Shown in pieces: positions 39,554-48,239 of a DNA stretch of 64,000 bases; positions within the stretch are counted from its first letter, which is position 1, and every line of letters starts with the position of its first letter. The stretch is taken from contig NZ_JAPSLK010000012.1 in the NCBI RefSeq assembly GCF_031180885.1, positions 122,440-186,439 on the forward strand. Direction: 5' to 3'. Under the pieces are notes generated by a model. It was not told where the DNA came from. It did no database searches and saw nothing but the letters and a program-made list of their open reading frames with translations. A program made the translations under genes and the position numbers. The DNA comes from Saccharothrix sp. (GTDB taxonomy: Bacteria > Actinomycetota > Actinomycetes > Mycobacteriales > Pseudonocardiaceae).

Positions 39554-40642
39554 GTGCGGGAGTTCTCACTGGTCGTGGCGCGGATCGCGTGGATCGCGCT
39601 GGCGGTGGCGGTGCTAACCGGGTCCGGACTGGCCTGGACCACTTATCACGACCTGGACACCGGTCTGCGCCGGTCGCGGGCCATCCCGGCGGACGCCCCG
39701 CGCTCCGCCGACGGGCTGAACGTGCTGCTGATCGGCTTGACCACGCGGCGGGACCTGGACGGCAACCCGCCGCCGGACGACGTGCTGGAGAAGCTGCACG
39801 CGGGCGACGTCGACCGGGGCGGCTACAACGCGAACACGTTGATGCTGGTGCACATCCCGAACGACGGCTCGCCCGCCACGGCGATGTCCGTGCCCCGCGA
39901 CAACTACGCCGTGCTGCACGGGGTGGCGGGCACACCCCGGGAGAAGATCAAGGAGGCCTACGGGCGGGCCAAGGAGGACGAGGAGCGCCGGCTGGTCGCC
40001 GAGGGCGGGCACGACCCGGCGGAGCTGGAGTGGCTGGGCCGCGAGGCCGGGCGAAGGGCGCAGGTCGAGACGGTGCGGGAGTTCCTGGGCGTGCCGGTGG
40101 ACGCGTTCGCCGAGCTGAGCCTGACCGGCTTCTACCACCTGGCGGAGGCGCTGCACGGCGTGGACGTGTGCCTGAACGCGGCGACGGCGGACCGCGAGTT
40201 CTCCGGGGCCGACTTCCCGGCGGGCCGGCAGCGGCTGGACGCGGCGCAGGCGCTGGCGTTCGTGCGGCAGCGGCACGGCCTGCGCCACGGCGACCTGGAC
40301 CGGACCCGGCGGCAGCAGGCGTTCCTCAAGTCCGTGCTGGTCCGGGTCCGCGAGCAGGGCCTGGCCGCGCTGGGGCCGGTGGTGGACGTGGCCAAGCGCA
40401 ACGTCGTGCTGTCCGAGGGCTGGGACGTGCTCGACGTGGCCCGGCGGGTCACCGGCGTCCGGTTCACCACCCTGCCGATCACCGGCACGCCGGAGGCGGA
40501 CGGCCGGGAGGCGATGCACACCGCCGTGGGCATCACCCTGGGTCGCCTGACCGCGTCCAAACCCTCCACCACCGCGCCGAAACCCACGACGACCAGTCCC
40601 TCTCCGCCACCGTCGGCCGACGGCATCCCCTGTGTGGATTGA
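39554..40642 (+). CDS. LytR-CpsA-Psr (LCP) family glycopolymer ligase
   Basis: About 362 residues; GTG 39554 lies 8 nt after a G-rich ribosome-binding site, GTG 39545 is possible. An N-terminal anchor helix (VARIAWIALAVAVLTGSGLAW) precedes the LCP domain: NVLLIGLTTRRD, NTLMLVHIPNDGSPATAMSVPRDN-type core with the catalytic Arg/Asp, and the lipid-phosphate motif ALAFVRQRHGLRHGDLDRTRRQQ. A Pro/Thr-rich tail follows. LCP enzymes attach undecaprenyl-linked polymers such as arabinogalactan or teichoic acids to peptidoglycan. Its divergent position beside a polysaccharide synthase suggests a common envelope role. Confidence 0.92.
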   Translation: MREFSLVVARIAWIALAVAVLTGSGLAWTTYHDLDTGLRRSRAIPADAPRSADGLNVLLIGLTTRRDLDGNPPPDDVLEKLHAGDVDRGGYNANTLMLVHIPNDGSPATAMSVPRDNYAVLHGVAGTPREKIKEAYGRAKEDEERRLVAEGGHDPAELEWLGREAGRRAQVETVREFLGVPVDAFAELSLTGFYHLAEALHGVDVCLNAATADREFSGADFPAGRQRLDAAQALAFVRQRHGLRHGDLDRTRRQQAFLKSVLVRVREQGLAALGPVVDVAKRNVVLSEGWDVLDVARRVTGVRFTTLPITGTPEADGREAMHTAVGITLGRLTASKPSTTAPKPTTTSPSPPPSADGIPCVD

Positions 40643-40664
40643 CGAACGCAGCCCGCCGGGGCGG

Positions 40665-41516
40665 TCACCCCTTCCTGAGCACTTCGATCACGGCGGCGTA
40701 GTCCGAACCGCCGTGCCCGGCCGCGACGGCCCGCTCGATGAGGCTCTTCACGTGCTCCAGCAGCGTGGTGTCGACGCCGCGGTCCTTCGTCGCGTGGATC
40801 AGGTGGTCGGCGGCGGCGATCTGCATGTCCAGCCGTGCTTCCCGACTGGTGAAGTCGCCGCTGTCCACCTGCTCCGCCATGGCGGGCAGGAACGACGCCA
40901 CGGTGCCGACCATCCCTTGCGCCATGGGCAGGAATGCCTTCACCGGCACGCCTTCGCGGTCCACCAGCGCGGTCGCGGTGAGGTAGCCGGTCAAGACGGA
41001 GTACATGATCGTCAGCAGGGCGGTGTCGAACAGCGCCGCGAACCCCGTGTCCTCGCCGACGAAGGTCGCCGTGCCCAGGGCTTGGAGGGTGCTCTCGTGC
41101 TGCGCGTACAAGTCCGCCGGGCCGGAGTAGAGGATCATGGCCGCGGGGGTGCCGACGGCGGGCGGGGTGGTCATGATGCCGCCGTCGAGGTAGCGCCCAC
41201 CGCGTCGCTCGACCTCGGCGGCCATCTCGCGGGCCTGGTCCGGGGTGCCGGTGGTGAGGTTGACGACGAGCTTGCCGGCGAGGTCCGCGGGCAGGGTTTC
41301 CTCGACGGCGGGGTAGTCGAGCACGCACGCCACGACCACCGGACTGGCTTCGACGGCCTCCGCTGCCGTCCGCGCCCGGGTGGTGCCTTCGGGGCCCGGT
41401 CGGTCCGATCGCGTCCACACCGTCGTGGGGTGGCCGGCGCGCTGGAATGCGGTCGCGAGTGCCGTGCCCATCAGGCCCAAGCCGAGCACGGTCACGTTTT
41501 CTCGTTCGTTGGTCAC
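40665..41516 (-). CDS. NAD(P)-dependent oxidoreductase, imine reductase/6PGDH-like
   Basis: 283 residues from GTG 41516. Rossmann motif VTVLGLGLMGTALATAFQRAGH with the NADPH-favouring Thr-Arg-Ser (TVWTRSDR) after strand 2, then VVNLTTGTPDQAREMA and GGRYLDGGIMTTPPAVG. The long central helix and the ending (FLPMAQGMVGTVASFLPAMAEQVDSGDF) match the reductive aminase/IRED-like branch rather than 3-hydroxyisobutyrate dehydrogenases; the catalytic Lys of the latter is not at its place. Divergent from an HxlR gene. Substrate unknown. Confidence 0.87.
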   Translation of the reverse strand: MTNERENVTVLGLGLMGTALATAFQRAGHPTTVWTRSDRPGPEGTTRARTAAEAVEASPVVVACVLDYPAVEETLPADLAGKLVVNLTTGTPDQAREMAAEVERRGGRYLDGGIMTTPPAVGTPAAMILYSGPADLYAQHESTLQALGTATFVGEDTGFAALFDTALLTIMYSVLTGYLTATALVDREGVPVKAFLPMAQGMVGTVASFLPAMAEQVDSGDFTSREARLDMQIAAADHLIHATKDRGVDTTLLEHVKSLIERAVAAGHGGSDYAAVIEVLRKG

Positions 41517-41557
41517 GACTTCATCGTCGGCGCGGGCGCATACACTGATCAAGTACG

Positions 41558-41585
41558 CACAAAATGGTGGCCACTCACCTTTGTG
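41558..41585. promoter_or_regulatory. Possible HxlR operator in the divergent region
   Basis: CACAAA (41558-41563) and TTTGTG (41580-41585) flank a central palindrome GTGGCCAC (41567-41574). It lies between the divergent reductase and HxlR genes. Symmetry is imperfect in spacing. Confidence 0.35.
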
Positions 41586-41607
41586 TAACCAGGGGGGCGG
41601 TTCGGCG

Positions 41608-41949
41608 GTGGTGCGGAAAAGGCCTTACGTGTGCGGGATCGACGCAGCTCTCGACGTCGTCGGCGGCAAGTGGAAGGTGCTGATCCTGTGGGCGCTGTCC
41701 ACCGGCAGCAAGCGGTTCGGCGAGGTGAAGCGGGAACTGCCCGGGGTGAGCGTGAAGGTGCTCACCGAGCAGTTGCGGGAGTTGGAAGCCGACGAGATCG
41801 TGACGCGGCACGAGTACGACGAAACCGTGCCGCGGGTGGAGTACTCGCTGACCGAGTTCGGCCGTTCCCTCAACGAGGCGCTGGGTCCCTTGGGCGCGTG
41901 GGGCACGCGGCACCGCGCCCGTATCGAGTCGTTGCGCGCTAACGCTTGA
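41608..41949 (+). CDS. HxlR-family regulator
   Basis: 113 residues from GTG 41608, behind AGGGGGGCGG. Winged helix with the family cysteine near the N-terminus (RPYVCGIDAALDVVGGKWKVLILWAL), recognition region RFGEVKRELPGVSVKVLTEQLRELEAD and wing YDETVPRVEYSLTEFG. HxlR proteins often sense electrophiles or oxidants through the Cys. Probably controls the divergent reductase. Its 3' end overlaps the convergent second HxlR gene by 11 nt. Confidence 0.92.
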   Translation: MVRKRPYVCGIDAALDVVGGKWKVLILWALSTGSKRFGEVKRELPGVSVKVLTEQLRELEADEIVTRHEYDETVPRVEYSLTEFGRSLNEALGPLGAWGTRHRARIESLRANA

Positions 41950-42328
41950 GTTTGGCGTCGTAGTCCTTGCGCGCCCGCTCGACGGCGTCGAGGTTGACCG
42001 ACCACTCGGCGATGGTGGCGAACAGCGGTGCCAGGCTGCGCCCGAGGTCGCTGATCTCGTACTCGACGCGCGGCGGCACCTCGGCGTGGTAGGTGCGGAT
42101 CACGAGGCCGTCCCGCTCCAACTGCCGCAGCCGCTGGGTGAGCACCTTGGGGCTGATGGTGCTGATCCGCCGCTCCAACTCCACGAACCGCTGGCGGCCG
42201 TGCTGGTTGAGGGTCCACAGGATCGGCGTGGTCCACCGGCTGAAGACCAGGTCGACCACGGGCGAGATCGGGCAGGCCAACTCGGGCGGGATCTCCTGGC
42301 GCAGTGTGTCGGTGCTCACTTCCACCAC
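41939..42328 (-). CDS. HxlR-family regulator of the divergent NAD(P)-binding protein
   Basis: 129 residues. HxlR fold with CPISPVVDLVFSRWTTPILWTL at the sensing helix, QRFVELERRISTISPKVLTQRLRQLERDGL as the recognition region and wing HAEVPPRVEYEISDLG. GAGGAAAG precedes the GTG start. A perfect 9-bp inverted repeat is in the intergenic region with the divergent oxidoreductase gene, the standard HxlR-target arrangement. Confidence 0.92.
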   Translation of the reverse strand: MVEVSTDTLRQEIPPELACPISPVVDLVFSRWTTPILWTLNQHGRQRFVELERRISTISPKVLTQRLRQLERDGLVIRTYHAEVPPRVEYEISDLGRSLAPLFATIAEWSVNLDAVERARKDYDAKLKR

Positions 42329-42345
42329 TACTTTCCTCTAGGTAC

Positions 42346-42366
42346 CTACTAACCCGAGGTTAGTAG
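42346..42366. promoter_or_regulatory. HxlR operator, perfect 9-bp inverted repeat
   Basis: CTACTAACC-CGA-GGTTAGTAG is centred between the HxlR (start 42328) and oxidoreductase (start 42406) genes. It overlaps the expected core promoters of both. Confidence 0.8.
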
Positions 42367-42405
42367 CTTCGCTCCCGAAGATCCAGAACATCCGGAGGAG
42401 CAGAC

Positions 42406-43221
42406 ATGATCGTGGTGACCGGGGCGACCGGCAACGTGGGCCGACCGCTGGTGGAGTCCTTGGTGGCGGCGGGCGAGGAGGTCGTCGCCGTGTCCCGCGG
42501 GACCGGCCTGGACGGCGTCCGCCACCACCGCGCGGACCTGGGTTCACCCTCGTCGTTGGCGCCGGCGCTGGCGGGTGCGTCGGCGGTGTTCTTGTTGACC
42601 TCGGCCGATTACCTGGGGTCGGGCAGCGCTTTCGACGAGGTGGTGGACGTGGTGCGGGCGGCCGGGGTGCCGCGGGTGGTGCTCCTGTCGTCCCAGGGCG
42701 TGGCGACGGGCCGGCACCCGGACGGCATCGAGCAGGCCGTGCGGGCGTCCGGTCTGGAGTGGACGATCCTCCAGCCGGGTGCGTTCTCCAGCAACGCTTT
42801 CCAGTGGGCGCAGTCCATCAGCGGGGCGCGCACGGCGTCCGCGCCGTTCGGCGACGTCGCTCTGCCGGTCGTGCACACGTCCGACATCGCCGACGCGGCG
42901 GCTGTGGTGTTGCGCGAAGACGGCCACGCCGGCCGTTCGTACGTCCTGACCGGTCCGGCGCCGATCACGCCCCGGGACCAGGTGGCGGCGATCGCGGAGG
43001 CCCTGGGCGAGCCGATCGACTTCGTCGAGCTGAGCCGCGTGGAGGCCAAGGCCCAGATGCTGAACTTCATGCCCGAGCCGGTCGTGGAGACCACCCTGAA
43101 CGTCCTCGGCACCCCGACCCCGCTGGAACAGGCCGTGAACCCGGACGTCGAATCCCTCCTCGGCCGCCCGGCCCGCCCGTTCGCGGACTGGGCACGGCGC
43201 AACGTCGTGGCGTTCAAGTAG
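42406..43221 (+). CDS. NmrA/SDR-like NAD(P)H-binding protein
   Basis: 271 residues, ATG behind GGAGGAG. Atypical short-chain dehydrogenase: MIVVTGATGNVGRPLVESL binds NAD(P), VVLLSSQGVATG occupies the strand-5 region, and no YxxxK catalytic pair is seen, as in NmrA and azoreductase-like QOR2 proteins. These act as redox sensors or quinone reductases. Under control of the adjacent HxlR through the inverted repeat, it probably responds to electrophile or quinone stress. Confidence 0.9.
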   Translation: MIVVTGATGNVGRPLVESLVAAGEEVVAVSRGTGLDGVRHHRADLGSPSSLAPALAGASAVFLLTSADYLGSGSAFDEVVDVVRAAGVPRVVLLSSQGVATGRHPDGIEQAVRASGLEWTILQPGAFSSNAFQWAQSISGARTASAPFGDVALPVVHTSDIADAAAVVLREDGHAGRSYVLTGPAPITPRDQVAAIAEALGEPIDFVELSRVEAKAQMLNFMPEPVVETTLNVLGTPTPLEQAVNPDVESLLGRPARPFADWARRNVVAFK

Positions 43222-43243
43222 CCGGTCCGCCGGGACAAGCGGG

Positions 43244-43281
43244 CGATGCGCCACGCACCGATCGCGGTGCGTGGCGCATCG
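43244..43281 (+). terminator. Perfect 17-bp hairpin terminator
   Basis: Arms 43244-43260 and 43265-43281 with a 4-nt ATCG loop, 22 nt after the oxidoreductase stop. It also separates this gene from the convergent tRNA. Confidence 0.88.
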
Positions 43282-43292
43282 TGAGTCCTCCG

Positions 43293-43370
43293 TGGTGGGG
43301 CCGGTGGGGTTCGAACCCACGACCTGACGGATTATGAGTCCGCTGCTCTGACCAGCTGAGCTACAGCCCC
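43293..43370 (-). tRNA. tRNA with CAU anticodon (elongator Met or Ile2)
   Basis: Cloverleaf on the minus strand: acceptor GGGGCTG with CGGCCCC, D-arm GCTC...GAGC, anticodon loop CTCATAA, T-loop TTCGAAC. Discriminator A and an encoded CCA (43295-43293) are present. CAU is read by elongator Met or, after lysidine modification, by Ile2; identity elements cannot be settled by eye. An initiator tRNA is unlikely because the acceptor ends in a G1-C72 pair. Confidence 0.93.
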
Positions 43371-43455
43371 CTGACGTGCGGTTCAGGAGAGTACAGATCA
43401 GCGGTCCCCGCGTCTCAGCAACCCGTCAGCACGTGACCAAGCTGTGTGCGAGCCG

Positions 43456-44301
43456 CTACGGAGCACCGAGGTCCGACGGGCGGTAGCCGGCGGGATAGCC
43501 GGGGTACGTGCGGTTGTCCGGGTCGTTGGTCAGGCGCGGGGTCTTGCGCGGTGGTAGGTGGCGGACGACGCGGGCACGCAGGCGGAGGGTGTGGGCGGCC
43601 AGCCGGGGAAGAACGGCGGGTGGTGGGGTGAAGCCGAAGGCGGTGAGCATGCGGTCGTCGAGCATGGCCAGGACGGCCTTCGACGTCCACGCGCGCGGCA
43701 CGGGGTACCAGGAGCAGAACAGGTCCAGGGTGTGCTGGCCGATCTGGTGGTTGGTCTCGCTGTAGACGAACCGGCTCTCCTCGTACTCCCGCTTGAACGC
43801 CCGGAACCCCTCGTACGTCCCCGGCACGTCCCGGACCGCCATCCGCTCGCCCACGGCCCGGTAGAAGTAGTACGCCCCCAACCGCTCCTGCGTCGTCAAC
43901 GGCCGCCACCCGAACCTGTCCAGCCAGTCGATCGGCTCGTACACGAACGTGGACAGCACGTACTTCATGTCCTCGTTGTCGATGTCGTACCGGCCGTGCA
44001 GCCGGTTGACCACCCGCAACGCCTCCTTGCCGCGCGGCGAGTCGTAGCCGTGGTCCACCAGCTCGGCCATGAGCAGGGCCGTGTCGTCGTAGCGCTTCTG
44101 CGGCCGTTGCTCGAACTCGCCGGTCTTGGCCAGCAGCCGCGATATCGACGGCACGCAGTAGGTCTTGAACAAAGCCAACTCCAGCGACCGCACGTAGTCC
44201 CACGGGAACTCGTAGCCCGCCGACAGCCGCATGATGCGCTGGTGGTCGCGCTCGGGGTCCAGCGACTCGATCAGGCGGCGGTTGGCGAAGCGGTCCGGCA
44301 T
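43456..44301 (-). CDS. MpaB-like (DUF2236) oxygenase family protein
   Basis: 281 residues from ATG 44301; the frame reaches 44322. The sequence has FPWDYVRSLELALFKTYCVPSISRLLAKTGEFEQRPQKRYDDTALLMAELVDHG near the start, and conserved histidine phrases (NRLHGRYDIDNEDMKYVLSTF) that in this family bind heme or metal; members include fungal MpaB and latex-clearing-like proteins. Probably a soluble or membrane-attached oxygenase on hydrophobic substrates. It is flanked by two tRNA genes on the same strand. Confidence 0.85.
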   Translation of the reverse strand: MPDRFANRRLIESLDPERDHQRIMRLSAGYEFPWDYVRSLELALFKTYCVPSISRLLAKTGEFEQRPQKRYDDTALLMAELVDHGYDSPRGKEALRVVNRLHGRYDIDNEDMKYVLSTFVYEPIDWLDRFGWRPLTTQERLGAYYFYRAVGERMAVRDVPGTYEGFRAFKREYEESRFVYSETNHQIGQHTLDLFCSWYPVPRAWTSKAVLAMLDDRMLTAFGFTPPPAVLPRLAAHTLRLRARVVRHLPPRKTPRLTNDPDNRTYPGYPAGYRPSDLGAP

Positions 44302-44387
44302 ACCCCGGGAGCCTGCCGGCAAAAACCCGGCCGAACGTGTGACAAACGGGTGACGCCGGGGTACCCATGCCCCATGAGACGACGAAA

Positions 44388-44409
44388 CCCCAGGTCAGGA
44401 GACCTGGGG
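44388..44409 (-). terminator. Terminator of the tRNA-Asn gene
   Basis: 9-bp stem CCCCAGGTC/GACCTGGGG with a 4-nt loop. On the minus strand it lies 11 nt after the tRNA-Asn 3' end and is followed by TTT. Confidence 0.75.
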
Positions 44410-44420
44410 CTGCCATCGCG

Positions 44421-44492
44421 CTCCCCCAACTGGATTCGAACCAGTAACCCTTCGATTAACAGTCGAATGCTCTGCCGTTGAGCTATGGGGGA
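44421..44492 (-). tRNA. tRNA-Asn (GUU)
   Basis: 72-nt cloverleaf on the minus strand: acceptor TCCCCCA/TGGGGGA, anticodon loop CTGTTAA with GTT, T-loop TTCGAAT, discriminator G as expected for Asn. No CCA is encoded. Confidence 0.96.
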
Positions 44493-44629
44493 ATGTTCGG
44501 TTGTCTCGCCGGGCCTCGTCGGCCTGACAGGACGTAACTCTAGCGCATGCGGAAGAGTGCTTGCGAACACCCCCCTCCCTTTCCGGCAGGATGGGCGTGA
44601 CCAGGCACGATGGGAGGAGAGGAGACCTC

Positions 44630-44863
44630 ATGAAGGGCATCCTGCTCGGCGCGGCCGTCGGCTACGTCCTGGGCGCCCGGGCCGGCCGGGAGCGGTACGA
44701 CCAGATCGTCCGCGCGTACCGCGCCCTCGTCGACCACCCGGCGGTCCAGGGTGCGGCCGGGATCGTCCGCGCGAAGGTGAGCGAGAAGACCGGGTTCGGG
44801 AAGCCCCGGCAGGCGGCGAACGCCGACGGCCACCGCCGCGACCCGGTGATCCCCCGCGCCTGA
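44630..44863 (+). CDS. Small YtxH-like protein, hypothetical
   Basis: 77 residues. ATG 44630 behind GGAGGAGAGGAG. The N-terminal helix GILLGAAVGYVLGARAGRERYDQI is a glycine-rich membrane-associated segment with the GRERYD phrase of short actinobacterial YtxH-like proteins. A charged helical tail follows. Function unknown. Followed by a strong hairpin. Confidence 0.8.
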   Translation: MKGILLGAAVGYVLGARAGRERYDQIVRAYRALVDHPAVQGAAGIVRAKVSEKTGFGKPRQAANADGHRRDPVIPRA

Positions 44864-44895
44864 CGGCCTTCGCGCCCGTTCGACCACCAGTCGAA

Positions 44896-44932
44896 TGCCC
44901 GCCGGGCACACCCCCGAGGTGCCCGGCGGGCA
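44896..44932. terminator. Perfect 14-bp bidirectional terminator
   Basis: Arms 44896-44909 and 44919-44932 with a 9-nt loop, between two convergent genes ending at 44863 and 44940. Confidence 0.88.
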
Positions 44933-44939
44933 CGCTTCC

Positions 44940-45680
44940 TCAGCGGACGTGGGCGACCGCGAAGACCCGCCGGAACGGGAACCACGTCGTGCCGTCCGCC
45001 CGCTCGGGGTAGGCCGCGCGCAGCCTCGGCGCCAGGCGCTCCCGGAACTCGGCCCACCCGGCGTCGTCGAGGGCGGCGCGCACCGGCCGCAGGGCGGTGC
45101 CGGTGATCCACTCCAGCACCGGGTCCGCGCCGGTCAGCCGCTGGAGGTAGGTCGTCTCCCAGGCGTCCACGTCGGCGGCCTGGAGCACCTGCGCGTACCC
45201 GGCCGGGTCGAGCACGGGTGACTTCCGCAACACCACCTGCGGGCACAGCTCTTCCGCCAGCTCCCGCACGATCTCGTGCGACGGCCCCGCGAAGTTCCCC
45301 GGCACCTGCATCGCCAGCCACGCCCCGGACGGCAGCTCGGCCACCCACCGCCGCAACAGCTCCTCGTGCCCGGGCACCCACTGCAACACCGCGTTGGTCA
45401 CCACGACGTCCGTGTCCGGCGCGGGCGACCACGCGGCCACGTCCTCGACCCGCGCGTCCAAGCCGCGTGCCCGGGCCTCGGCCACCATCTCCGGCGACGA
45501 GTCCAGCGCCTCGACCACCGCGCCGGACCACCGCTCGGCCAGCGTCACGGTCAGGTTCCCCGGACCGCACCCCAGGTCCACCACCCGACGCGGCGACCAC
45601 GCCCCGATCCGCGCGACCAGCTCGTGGAACGGTCGCGCGCGGTGGTCGGTGAACGCCAGGTACTCAGCCGGATCCCACAT
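44940..45680 (-). CDS. tam: Trans-aconitate 2-methyltransferase-like SAM methyltransferase
   Basis: 246 residues from ATG 45680. It begins [25 protein letters not shown], the specific Tam opening, then the SAM motif [19 protein letters not shown] and [11 protein letters not shown], and [17 protein letters not shown]. Tam methylates trans-aconitate, an inhibitor of aconitase formed spontaneously. It is monocistronic, with a repeat-bearing gap separating it from the dnaG operon. Confidence 0.92.
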   Translation of the reverse strand: MWDPAEYLAFTDHRARPFHELVARIGAWSPRRVVDLGCGPGNLTVTLAERWSGAVVEALDSSPEMVAEARARGLDARVEDVAAWSPAPDTDVVVTNAVLQWVPGHEELLRRWVAELPSGAWLAMQVPGNFAGPSHEIVRELAEELCPQVVLRKSPVLDPAGYAQVLQAADVDAWETTYLQRLTGADPVLEWITGTALRPVRAALDDAGWAEFRERLAPRLRAAYPERADGTTWFPFRRVFAVAHVR

Positions 45681-45755
45681 ACGAGCCCCCGAATAACAGT
45701 ACGGACGTACGGACACCGTACGCTCGTACTGCTACCGCCGGCTACCCCAAACGCC

Positions 45756-45811
45756 AACCCGTCAGCGCGAACCCGTCAGCGCCAACCCGTCAGCGCCAAC
45801 CCGTCAGCGCT
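45756..45811. repeat. Four copies of a 14-bp tandem repeat overlapping a stop codon
   Basis: Unit AACCCGTCAGCGCC, nearly perfect. The stop codon of the next minus-strand gene (45804-45806) lies inside the last copy. Confidence 0.9.
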
Positions 45812-46316
45812 CGCCCTTCAGCGCGGCGATCTTCCGCGCGACCCCCGCCGCGATCGCCCGCAGGTCCTCGGTGTCCGCGCCGGGATCGGGCCGCACCTGC
45901 AACACAAGTCCCTCCGCACCGGGCACCTTGCGCTGGACGAACCACGCCCGCAGGTCGTCCCGCCGCTCGCTGACCTTGATCGACCCGGTCACCCGCTGGT
46001 GCACGACCTCGGGCACCTTCCCCGGCGACTCCAGCGCGAACCGCACGGCCGGCAGGTCCCGCAGCACCACGGCGTCCCCGGCGTGCCCCTCCTCGACCGC
46101 CTCGACCACGCTCAACGCGCCACCGCGCCAGATCGCCTTGCTGACCAGGTGCCACCCGACGCGCCGCGGATCGGGCAGCCACAGCCCCAACGAGGTCGCC
46201 ACCAGGAACCCGTCACCGACCGCCGCCGACGCCAGCACGTGCTCGTCGGGCAGCAGCGACCCGGTGAACCCGGCCGGCGCACCCGACCCGAACAGCCGCC
46301 GCAGCACACCCCTCAC
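45804..46316 (-). CDS. Hypothetical PH-like domain protein downstream of dnaG
   Basis: 170 residues from GTG 46316, overlapping the dnaG stop by GTGA. Beta-rich sequence with LLPDEHVLASAAVGDGFLVATSLGLWLPD and RVGWHLVSKAIW, resembling a bacterial pleckstrin-like fold, then a short helical end. The long minus-strand frame that continues to 49454 is a shadow of dnaG and neighbouring genes. Coupled to primase translation; function unknown. Confidence 0.78.
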   Translation of the reverse strand: MRGVLRRLFGSGAPAGFTGSLLPDEHVLASAAVGDGFLVATSLGLWLPDPRRVGWHLVSKAIWRGGALSVVEAVEEGHAGDAVVLRDLPAVRFALESPGKVPEVVHQRVTGSIKVSERRDDLRAWFVQRKVPGAEGLVLQVRPDPGADTEDLRAIAAGVARKIAALKGER

Positions 46317-48205
46317 AGCCCGCTCACCGCCTGCTCGCCGAGTTCCTTGTGGTAGGCCTCCAACGCGATCAGGTCGCCGAACAGCGCCCGGTACTCGTCG
46401 GCCTCCTCGACCGGCGACACCCGCCGCAGCCGCGACTTGATCTCCACGATCTGCGCCGCCACCAGCAGCTGCTGCAACCGGGTCAGCACGCTCTGCACGT
46501 ACCGGTACTCGTCCTCCGCCCGCACCTGCAACGGCTCGACGGCCAACTCCGTGAGCACCGACCGCACGACCTGCTGGTGGCAGTTGCGGCCCACCGCGTC
46601 CACGAACGCCGGACCCGACAGGCCGCCGGACGCGCCGCCCGCCTCCCGGATCGCCTGGTGCAGCGCCAGGTACACGGGGTGGGTGAAGGCCTCGTCGGGC
46701 AGCGAGTCGTAGTACGGCCCGGCCATCTCCGGCAGTTGCAGCGCGGACTTCACGGCCTCGCGCTGGTGCCACAGCCGGGGGTCGCGCGGGTCCGGCCGGG
46801 TCGGCCCGTCCACCTCGACCGCCAGCGCGCCCTGGTTCGGGTCCACCGGCCGCGGCCGGCCCTTGGACGGGGCACGCCCGTTGGCCACCTCGCGGACCCG
46901 CTTGACCACGGTCGCCTCGTCGTCCCAGCCGACCCACCAGGCGAGCTTCGTCGCGTAGCCGTCCCGCTTGGCGCGGTCCTTGATCTGGGCGACGAACGGC
47001 ACCATCTTCTTCAGCGCCTCGACCCGGCCGTCCACCGAGTCCAGGTCGTAGGCCTGCAACTGGGTCTTGATCGCGAACTCGAACAACGGCGTGCGGCGCG
47101 CGACCAGGTCCCGCACGGCGACGTCGCCCTTGGTCTGGCGCAGCTCGCACGGGTCCATGCCGTCCGGCGCGATCGCGATGTAGGTCTGGGCGGAGAACTG
47201 CTGCTCGCCCTCGAACGCCTTCAGCGCCGCCTTCTGGCCGGCCGCGTCGCCGTCGAAGGTGAAGATCACCTCGCCGTTGAGGTCGTCGTCGATCAGCAGC
47301 CGCCGCAGCACGGTCATGTGGTCCGCGCCGAACGCCGTACCGCACGACGCGACCGCCGTCGGCACGCCCGCCAGGTGCATGGCCATCACGTCGGTGTAGC
47401 CCTCGACCACCACGGCCTGCCGGCGCTTGGCGATCTCCCGCTTGGCCAGGTCCAGCCCGAACAGCACCTGGGACTTCTTGTAGATCGGGCTCTCGCTGGT
47501 GTTGAGGTACTTGGCCTGGATCGGGTCGTCGTCGAAGATCCGGCGCGCGCCGAAGCCCACGACCTCGCCGCCGAGGTCCCGGATCGGCCACAGCAGCCGG
47601 CGGTGGAACCGGTCGATCGGCCCCTGCCGGCCCTCCTTGGTCAACTGCGCCTTGAGCAGCTCGGTCAGCTCGAACCCCCGCCCGAGCAGGTGCTTGGTGA
47701 GCTTGTCCCAGCCGCCGGGGGCGAAGCCGCAGCCGAACACCCGCGCGGCGGCCTCGTCGAACCCGCGCTGCGCCAGGAACTCCCGCGCCTGCACGGCCTC
47801 CGGGCTCGCGAGCTGCTCGGCGTAGAACTCCGCGGCGGCCCGGTGCGCCTCCAGCAGGCGGGACCGGGTGCCCCGGTCGCGCTGGACGGTCGCCCCGCCG
47901 CCCTCGTAGGTCAGCTGGATGCCGGCGCGGTCGGCGAGCCGCTCGACGGCCTCCACGAAGCCGAGGTGCTCGATCTTCATCACGAAGGCGATCACGTCGC
48001 CGCCCTCGCCGCAGCCGAAGCAGTGGAACGTGCCGTGCGAGGGGCGGACGTTGAAGCTGGGCGACTTCTCGTCGTGGAACGGGCACAGCCCCTTCAACGC
48101 ACCACCGCCGGCGCGGCGCAGCGAGACGTGGTCGCCCACCACGTCGTCGATCCGGCTGCGCTCCCGCACCAGCGCGATGTCGCTGTCCCGGATTCGTCCT
48201 GCCAC
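46313..48205 (-). CDS. dnaG: DNA primase
   Basis: 630 residues from GTG 48205. CHC2 zinc ribbon with Cys41, His44, Cys62, Cys65 (CPFHDEKSPSF and FHCFGCGEGGD); catalytic core with the Toprim motif VVVEGYTDVMAMH and DGDAAGQKAALKAF; C-terminal helicase-binding domain from about 450. It makes RNA primers for replication. dnaG and dgt are neighbours in Mycobacterium; here a sigma factor, a CMD gene, a serpin and two small genes lie between them. Confidence 0.97.
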   Translation of the reverse strand: MAGRIRDSDIALVRERSRIDDVVGDHVSLRRAGGGALKGLCPFHDEKSPSFNVRPSHGTFHCFGCGEGGDVIAFVMKIEHLGFVEAVERLADRAGIQLTYEGGGATVQRDRGTRSRLLEAHRAAAEFYAEQLASPEAVQAREFLAQRGFDEAAARVFGCGFAPGGWDKLTKHLLGRGFELTELLKAQLTKEGRQGPIDRFHRRLLWPIRDLGGEVVGFGARRIFDDDPIQAKYLNTSESPIYKKSQVLFGLDLAKREIAKRRQAVVVEGYTDVMAMHLAGVPTAVASCGTAFGADHMTVLRRLLIDDDLNGEVIFTFDGDAAGQKAALKAFEGEQQFSAQTYIAIAPDGMDPCELRQTKGDVAVRDLVARRTPLFEFAIKTQLQAYDLDSVDGRVEALKKMVPFVAQIKDRAKRDGYATKLAWWVGWDDEATVVKRVREVANGRAPSKGRPRPVDPNQGALAVEVDGPTRPDPRDPRLWHQREAVKSALQLPEMAGPYYDSLPDEAFTHPVYLALHQAIREAGGASGGLSGPAFVDAVGRNCHQQVVRSVLTELAVEPLQVRAEDEYRYVQSVLTRLQQLLVAAQIVEIKSRLRRVSPVEEADEYRALFGDLIALEAYHKELGEQAVSGL

Positions 48206-48239
48206 GTCGACCGAGTCTAGTGCCGGCAGACTGGCGGTC

